This document shows, one piece after another, positions 57,663 to 64,000 of a DNA stretch of 64,000 nt. The stretch's first letter is position 1; the number at the start of each line of letters is the position of its first letter. Made by a program: the position numbers and the translations under genes. Under the pieces are notes generated by a model, which was not told where the DNA came from, ran no database searches, and saw only the letters and a program-made list of their open reading frames with translations. This stretch comes from Toxonevra muliebris (taxonomy: Eukaryota; Arthropoda; Insecta; Diptera; Pallopteridae), in the NCBI GenBank assembly GCA_963691655.1, contig OY829329.1:18552708-18616707 (forward strand), given 5' to 3'.

Positions 57663-57880
57663 TATAATTACAATATTTTAATTTACAAACATAAAAAACA
57701 TACCTACATATTTTTACAATTTATAATATTATATATATATATATACATAATTTATAATAATATTACATTCCATCTAAAGTTTGTTCTATTTAATAATACT
57801 TAATTATTTAAATTATGAAACACATTTAAAATTCTAATATCCTTTTTGTTTCTAATTTTTAAGTGGTGCAAAAATATTTT

Positions 57881-58229
57881 CTAATGTTTTGAAATATTTT
57901 CATTGCTAATTGTAAATGCCTGATTATGATAACCCGAATAATTTCCCAAGACCATTGAAATGCCTGATGGTGAATGTTGTATGCCAGTATTTCCACCTTT
58001 ACCAGATGCTATAGATTTGCTATCACTATCCTTTCCTGAATTATTAGCAGTTGTAGGAAAATAGTATGAAGCATTATTTAAACGTTTATAGAGTAACGTT
58101 CGCAATTTGTAAATGGTAAATAGAGCCATGTAAACACAGCAGGTTAGTAATAGAACGCCAATTACAGTTAGGGAGGCGCTTAACGGTTCCCGCCAATCAA
58201 TTACGTGATAGATGTAAGGTTTTCCTTTT
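57881..58229 (-). CDS. Rolling-stone-family membrane protein, last exon
   Basis: Terminal exon on the minus strand with acceptor TTTACAG at 58230-58236 and TAG stop at 57881-57883. It completes a lysine codon begun in exon 58303-58486 and continues KGKPYIYHVIDWREPL, the conserved G-x-PYIY-x-x-D-W motif of rolling-stone proteins. The last membrane segment, LSASLTVIGVLLLTCCVYMA, and a basic stretch (YKLRTLLYKRL) follow, then a Ser/Asn/Gly-rich tail of about 70 residues ending NENISKH. Basic residues after the helix suggest a cytosolic C-terminus. The fly family founder is needed in myoblast fusion; which paralogue this is cannot be told here. Confidence 0.9.
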
Positions 58230-58302
58230 CTGTAAATATAATTTAATTATAAAAAATGTTTTAATGGAATGTAAAATTGAATTGTTATAATTGCAAATTT
58301 AC

Positions 58303-58486
58303 TTATTATGACCGCCACATTCCTGATAAATATATGAGAATACTCCATATATTGATCCGAATAATACTGGTAGAAACATATGTAGCAATCTTAAAGGATG
58401 TGCCACAATTAATAGATCGATGAACATGCATATTGAATTGAAGGCATGTGTTAAGACATTCGTGGCTGTCAGTGAACTTTCAGCAG
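58303..58486 (-). CDS. Rolling-stone-family membrane protein, penultimate exon
   Basis: Acceptor CTTTCAG at 58487-58493 and donor GTAAAT at 58297-58302. The exon finishes an alanine codon from exon 63303-63422 and encodes ESSLTATNVLTHAFNSICMF, IDLLIVAHPLRLLHMFLPVL and GSIYGVFSYIYQECGGHN. The H-A-x-N-S pattern and the D-L-x-x-x-A-H-P-x-R-L-L-H loop are typical of the family and lie between two membrane segments. Phase 2 at the end matches the next exon. The preceding intron (58487-63302) is 4.8 kb long and filled with transposons. Confidence 0.92.
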
Positions 58487-58984
58487 CTGAAAGATTAAAG
58501 AAAAGAGATACAAATATAAAATAAAATGTTTTATATTAGATTAAAATAGGTTAGGCTGAAGATTTACAGATCGTTGATAGACATTTAGATAGTCATTTAA
58601 ATTAGTCTGAGGAGAAACTTAGAGATTTTGCGCTTACAAATAAACTTTGAATATGCTAGAAATACTTTTTTTTTTTCAAAAACTTCCCGAATATCTCCAA
58701 AGTTCAGGCTGGTCCGGGAATAGCAAAAACCATGCTCAGATCTTGATACAAATATTAACATTTCAAAAAACTAAATCAAAAAATTGCAGTGGATAGTATA
58801 AAAATTGGAATAGGAAACGTTCAAATCATTGGTTATGAGAGTCTCTTATTTTTTATAATTTTTTTTAAATGTTTTGAGGTACATATTATTTTTCTTACAA
58901 GACTTCAGCCTATTATTCATATGTATCTAAACATAGTAAAAGATATGAATCATTTTTCTTTCGTCTCTGCTATTTCACTGACCG

Positions 58985-59305
58985 GAGCTGTATCTCTCTC
59001 TCTCTTCCTCTTTTTTAATTTTTTTTTTCTATGAAGACACTGAAAACTGTCAAATCTTTGTTTGCGTTTTGTTTGTTCCCCATACATTTGTTGTTGTATT
59101 TTTAAGAATTCTTGATTTTAGTAGCAACAAAGCAGTGTGTTGTTATTGTAATGCTGGTCTCAACTGTTACAATTCTGCCATGACATCTATTGTTATTTCG
59201 CATTTTGTTGTTGTTTCTCTCCGGTTGACTCTTACGAAATTCTCTTAGTCCATTTTAAATATGAGAGAAATAGAGCATCATTGAAATTTTTTTGTATGGA
59301 AATCG
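58985..59305 (-). repeat. Dispersed repeat, inverted copy, first part
   Basis: Inverse of about 17830-18140 (shared AAACTGTCAAA-like start, TTTGTTTGTTCCCCAT, AACAAAGCAGTGTGTTGTTA, TTCTGCCATGA). It stops at GGAAATCG, where the 59308-61087 element begins, and resumes at 61088. Confidence 0.75.
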
Positions 59306-59307
59306 AG

Positions 59308-61087
59308 CAGCGTTGCCACTTTGTGGGTAATTGTACAAAATGTGTGCTTTTTAAAAATGTTTGTGTATAATTGATTTTCTACGCTTTTTTCAAACTTTTT
59401 TTAATTAAACAAATTATATTGATTCACGTCCAGTTTTTTATTGAATCATTTATTTTTTAATTTTTATTTCAACAATTTACAACACTAGTTTACGTCGCAA
59501 CTACATCTGCTTATAGACAAAGAAACTTGTTTCTAGAAACTGTCAAACTGTCAACCCTCTTGCCATCATATTTGACAGTTTCCAGAAATAAGTTTTCGCG
59601 TCTAAAAACAGACTACATTTCAAAATAGTCAAAATTAAAGTGCACTTTAACTAAACTCTCATTTCTTACGGTATTTAAGTATAGTTTAGTTAAATTGAGC
59701 TTTATTTTCGACTATGGCTATCGGTCTATATCTTTTGTTATAAAATCATGTTGTGTCTATTATTTACTCCATATTCAATAGTTGAAAATTAGCTATGTTT
59801 CTAATTTTCAAGAAATTTCGGTATCTAATTTTCGGCTGCATTTATTCCAACAAATTTTCGGTTGATTCGTGGTTGATAAAAAAAACGAAATCGCCTACTC
59901 CAAAGGTTTGTCTAATACATATAACTGGTAATTGTTATTAATAGCGAGTTATTGTTTTTTTTAATGTTTCAGACAAATGGTGAAAGTGTTGTTCGGCATT
60001 AAGTTGCAAAAATTTCCAAACAAACACTTGCTGAAAAAATATTGTTTTTTTTTTAGACAAAATATATGATATTTTAGTTATTGTAGATCCAAAAAATTTG
60101 CAGAAACGTTTCAACTAAAATCTTTAGATATTATTAAAGAGAGATTAAATTTTTTTGATTTTGATTTTCAGGAACTAAATACTGAGTGGCAAGAGCATAC
60201 ACTTTTAGATCACGATAGCTTTTTGTTTGACACATCATTGGCCACTGAAGCTTATTGGAAATAAATGTTTGAAATCAATACCGTCTTATGCCTAATGTCG
60301 CATAAAACGTTGTGTCTGTGGCTTTCTTGATCTCAAACTTTTCAAATAATACTCCCTCTTTTCGGATATATCATAAGTAAATTTTTACCCCCTTCACTTC
60401 CATCTTTCACAAGATCAAATTTTTCTCTACTAAGTCAAATGCAACGACATACACCGAATTTTGATTCAGAAAACTCACTCAATTTAAAAAAAAAAATTAA
60501 TTTCTATTAAAATTTTCCTTTTCAAACACTTCAGTTAAATATATTTTCAGCAATTAAAAAAATTTTAGAACCGAACTCCGAAAAAGATCAAACACCGAAA
60601 CTGTAATCTCAGAAGACGTAAAAAATATCGCAGGAGTTTTGTTTAAGTCTAAAAAAAGAAATGTGTGCCCAAACAACTGTCTACAATTTTGTTCGGGAAC
60701 TATTTTTTCTATCGAGTAATAAATTTTAATTGTTAGAAATGTAATTTAAAAAAAAAAAAATGCTTGAAAGTAAAACACTAGTCGCTAAGGACCTTGTCCC
60801 TTCCTCGAAATTATGAAAAAAAAACAAAATATTTGAATATTTTTTATGTACGTTCAGCTTTTAAAAAAAAGTGGTCCAAGTGATGATTTGTTGTACTGTC
60901 ATAGAACTGCCATATACGACAAATCAATATTCAAATGGAATTTCACTTTGCCCATTTTTATTTTCAACACCTCATGTATTATGTAGTACTAACTTAAATT
61001 AATGTTATAATTCGTAAATATTCTTTCAAATAAAGGCAATGTTGTGTAATTTTTGTGTAATTTATAAATTTTAATGTGGCAACACTG
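59308..61087 (+). mobile_element. hAT-like element inserted in a dispersed repeat
   Basis: Ends CAGCGTTGCCAC and, inverted, CAGTGTTGCCAC (11 of 12). GGAAATCG (59298-59305) and GGAACACG (61088-61095) look like an eroded 8-bp target duplication with a 2-base offset at the left. The homologous repeat at 17630-18140 has a single GGAAATCG (inverted) at this point and no insert. An AT-rich interior carries decayed coding sequence at 60080-60265 and a hairpin at 59522-59602. Confidence 0.65.
60080..60265 (+). pseudogene. Possible hAT transposase fragment
   Basis: An open stretch reads KSLDIIKERLNFFDFDFQEL, NTEWQEHTLL and TSLATEAYWK before a stop. L-x-x-E-W-R and E-x-Y/F-W spacing resembles the C-terminal part of hAT transposases, before the dimerisation region. 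No other domain was found nearby, so the assignment leans on the hAT-like ends of the surrounding element. Confidence 0.4.
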
Positions 61088-61312
61088 GGAACACGTGGAG
61101 CATTGCAAGCAAAGACGTCGGCTCTCTCAATCTCATCTCAAATTAGCGAGTGATTGATTTTAGAGAAATTTACTATTATTGTTGATCGTGTTGATTTTGC
61201 AAGAAATTATTATAGAGCAAATACATACATCAATATGAGAGAGTGAGTGGGAGAGATAAATAGTGTTGTTTGTGTTATTCTAACAAGAATTGACTTTGTT
61301 TGCTTACATTGG
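61088..61312 (-). repeat. Dispersed repeat, inverted copy, second part
   Basis: Inverse of about 17640-17825: GTCGGCTCTCTCAATCTCAT, CAAATTAGCGAGTGATTGAT and TTTACTATTATTGTTGAT match. Its far side is interrupted by the hAT-like element at 61316. Confidence 0.75.
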
Positions 61313-61315
61313 TTT

Positions 61316-62311
61316 CAGCGATACCAACTTGCGGGGAATTTCCCGATTTGCGGGTAATTTTACATAGTACGGAGAATCGGGGAATGAGCTATTTTTTGCG
61401 GAAAAATACGAAACCTTTCAGCTTTTAGTTATTAAAGTCAGTAGAGTATTTTTTGTAAATTTTATGTAACGGAAATCGTTTAACCTTTGCAATATTTCAT
61501 ATTTTAGGTCTTAAAATCTTCATCTTTTCTTAAGTGAGCTCTGTACTTTCTTGGTTTGAAGAAATCGATTTTTAAAAAAGTGTGTAATTTGAAAGTCTCA
61601 TTTCAAAAGTATTTTGTAAAAATTTCAGAGAGAAACTCAGTGCTTTCGTAGATATAGACAATTATAACGCCGAGTGTTAATCAGGCAAAACAGTTGCCTT
61701 CCCTTTCGGCCGTTCAGCAATGCCTTGGTCCAGCACCTCTCGATTAATAACTCTTTATCCTTGCTGCTGACTAATCTGTAAACTTACAAACCACGGTAAA
61801 TGTTAAAAACCGATTGTCAAAACTTTGAACCCGTTTTTCGCAAAACTAGGTTTTTGCCATTTTTTTTTTGAGCCAAAAGTCTTTTCTTTTGAGAACTTTG
61901 ATGTCCAAAAGTGGACTGAGGCTTGTTTATCTATCAAAATTGTTTATCTATCATCTCGTTGAAATTTGGTGTGGTAACTACTACCCAATAGGACTTAACA
62001 TCTTGAAATGAAATCACTCATGTGTCAAAAGAACTCCTAAGTCAGAAAGAACATTTATATTAACCTACTAGTTCTATAAAAATTAGTTAAGGTTTGGACC
62101 GAGATAAATGCAGGGCCGCTTTAAAATAACAGTCACCGAGATCAATTTTTAGCCAACGTAAAGGTATTTTTCGTTTTTATAAAATGTTTATATAGAAAGT
62201 GCGTATCGTGCTGTTGTAATATAAAATTATACCGGTGCGGCGAATTTGATCGAAAATCGGGGAATTTCTCAAGGGCTATCGGGGAGACAGAAAAAAGAGT
62301 TGGCATCCCTG
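61316..62311. mobile_element. Non-autonomous hAT-like element, family A, copy 2
   Basis: 996 bp in the same orientation and colinear with 5860-6907. Start CAGCGATACCAACTT; end inverse of CAGGGATGCCAACT. Flanked by identical ATTGGTTT at 61308-61315 and 62312-62319, a perfect 8-bp duplication, so it is younger than copy 1. Small indels account for the length difference. Non-coding. It lies in the large intron of the rolling-stone-like gene. Confidence 0.9.
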
Positions 62312-62319
62312 ATTGGTTT

Positions 62320-63302
62320 GCATGGTTACATTGGTATTCGCTGTTTGACGAATATATCACAATTCTATGGTAAAGACTCTCTCTTTGTGCTCCGTGCAAC
62401 AACAATTTTATAGTGTTCGCCCTGGTGTCTTTTTCAATATAACCATCCACTTAACGCGCCTATAAAAGTTGCACTTTAAAAACGATTTCACTATTCACAA
62501 TTTAGATTAACTAGCCCAAACTTTTCCAATATTAAAAAAGATTAAAACAAATTGTCGTGTAAGACAAAGTCTTGACTAAAAAATCTAGAAAAATAATTCC
62601 GCCTCTCTTTAACAATATCCTTTAGAAAAGTTGAGTCACTGCTCAGTACTTTATTTGTTTGTATGTATCATACTGTTATTTTTCTGATTTTTATTATTTT
62701 ATTCATGGAAGTTTTTTAATTTTTGCTTTTTTTTTTGTATTTAGGTACTTTACAAAGTAGCGTGAGTCACGTAATTTATAAAGGGTCATATTTCTAATAC
62801 AACATTGTCAACATGTTTAACAAAATGTTTACATTAAACTTTGACATTTAAAAAATTGCAATGTTATTGAGAATATTGACCTACAAAAAAAAAAAAAAAA
62901 AAACAAAAAAATAAAAAATTAATATAAATATAAATTAGAAAAATTCGTGAATCATAAAAAAAAATTAAAATTGTTTATCAAAAAGTCTGACTGCTTTTAA
63001 TTTTAATGGAGCATCTTGGGAAAAACGGGGGCAAAGTTTTTGAAAGAAAATTTTGTTACTTAGGATTGGTATTATTTAGTTTCTTTTAAAGCTAGTTTAA
63101 AAATCTCAGCTAAAGACCGAAAGGAAGGTTGAATTGAAGCATGCAAAAAGAGAAGAAAGAGAAAATGAAAAATTTAAAACCCCAAGGTTGCCCTTTTTGG
63201 GACATACAAACGAAAATTTTTACAATAAATGTGACGAGTGCAGAAGGGGGACTCATTTTAGTTTTTTTTTTTTTTTTTTAATTATAAGAAATGAATACTT
63301 AC
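62320..63302 (-). other. Intron sequence of the rolling-stone-like gene
   Basis: AT-rich with poly-A and poly-T runs (62882-62902, 63263-63279). The 102-codon ORF at 62142-62450 straddles the end of the hAT element and has no recognised homology. Nothing else seen. Confidence 0.55.
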
Positions 63303-63422
63303 CATTGTAAAGAACACTCCAGTAAATAATTGTAACCACAATTGATAACACCAACGTTATAATATGCATGCCCCAGTAAATACGAAATGGACTTGTCAGC
63401 GCCTCCATATTAAGAAGATTAT
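63303..63422 (-). CDS. Rolling-stone-family membrane protein, internal exon
   Basis: A T-rich tract and acceptor ATAAAAG precede 63422; donor GTAAGT follows 63303. The exon completes an aspartate codon (G from exon 63506-63728 plus AT) and encodes NLLNMEALTSPFRIYWGMHI then ITLVLSIVVTIIYWSVLYN, one membrane segment ending with the conserved Y/W-rich patch. It ends with one base carried to exon 58303-58486. 120 bases. Confidence 0.92.
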
Positions 63423-63505
63423 CTTTTATATCAAAAAAAAAAAAAAAAGAAGAAAAATGATTCAACTTTAGTTTAACAATAACTACACCCACAAAAATGA
63501 ATTAC

Positions 63506-63728
63506 CCGCATATTCTGGATGATAATGCCACGTGGTAACCAAAATTGCGCCCAGTAAATTTGTTAGCATGCACATGATAATGCCCCAATTCGTCATATAG
63601 ATGAAATATAGCCAGAAATTTGTTGAATCATCTGGATCGATCATTGATTGTATGACAACAGCGGTGAAGAACAACGCAATAAACCAACGATATATTAAAT
63701 ATGCAATACTTTTGGTGCGACTTTGCCA
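63506..63728 (-). CDS. Rolling-stone-family membrane protein, most upstream exon in window
   Basis: Acceptor CATTTCAG just above 63728; donor GGTAAT after 63506. The frame reads WQSRTKSIAYLIYRWFIALF, FTAVVIQSMIDPDDSTNFWL and YFIYMTNWGIIMCMLTNLL, then VTTWHYHPEYA. W-x-x-x...Y-L-x-Y-R-W-x-x-A and F-x-Y-x-T-N-W-G are family signatures; two membrane segments with a short loop are visible. The N-terminus lies beyond 64000. Joined to the downstream exons this gives about 290 residues. Confidence 0.93.
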
Positions 63729-64000
63729 CTGAAATGAAAATGATTAAAAAAATACAAAAAAAAAAAGAAAAGAACAATAGTATTGAAGCAAAAGAGAGAA
63801 AGAGAGAGGGAGAGAGATAAAAAATAAGCGAAAAAAAACAGAAAAGGAGAAAGAGAGATACGAAAAACTATATTGGACTGGAATAAATTGTTATAAATTT
63901 TTAAAATATTTAATTAACAATTCAAAGCAAGCAACTAAAAAAGAAGGAGAATGTAGTATCGATATCTGTGGTGTATGAATGGTTTGTTGTTGTATGGACG

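Noticed and set aside
62142..62450. 102-codon minus-strand ORF
   Set aside because: It crosses the exact boundary of the hAT-like element and its target duplication, so it cannot be an old gene.

Overview
The window looks like nuclear DNA of a brachyceran fly, possibly calyptrate. It is very AT-rich, with GT-AG introns, CA/CATA microsatellites and many dipteran-type transposons. Only two host genes can be supported, both on the minus strand and both running off the window. At the left is an adenylate-kinase-like gene, with three exons at 50-232, 5152-5294 and 5368-5649. At the right is a rolling-stone-family multi-pass membrane protein gene, with exons at 63506-63728, 63303-63422, 58303-58486 and 57881-58229, the last carrying the stop codon. 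Every junction has a consensus splice site and a compatible phase.

The roughly 52 kb between them is a transposon graveyard with no other clear host gene. One candidate membrane-segment exon (15303-15453, minus) has a splice phase that would join it to the kinase-like gene; this is inference.

The IS630-Tc1-mariner superfamily is represented by at least five catalytic spacings: two DD34D mariners (9544-11031, 48808-50080), two inverted copies of a DD37D maT element (19900-21184, 32110-33397), three DD37E elements or relics (28200-30084, 42395-43308, 55014-56196), one DD38E element with long inverted repeats (34226-35782) and two DD41D relics (about 24050-25020, 38010-38850). Elements with hAT-like ends and 8-bp target duplications occur at 1208-1505, 5860-6907, 18874-21939, 59308-61087 and 61316-62311. 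There are also several non-LTR retrotransposon relics, a solo LTR with a 4-bp duplication (13260-14447), a foldback-like element (2694-3627), two possible tRNA-derived SINEs, and families of degenerate or hairpin-bearing tandem repeats.

Nesting gives relative ages. A small palindromic element sits inside a mariner, which sits inside the reverse-transcriptase region of a non-LTR element. The DD37E element at 55014-56196 splits a decayed SUMO-protease-like sequence. A hAT-like element has split a dispersed repeat whose empty counterpart lies 41 kb away in the opposite orientation.

All transposase genes seen carry stops or frameshifts. No operon, CRISPR array, replication origin or clear new functional system was found. 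The most interesting signals are the kinase-like protein lacking key catalytic residues, the split protease pseudogene, the hairpin tandem array, and the repeat structures with clear insertion history.
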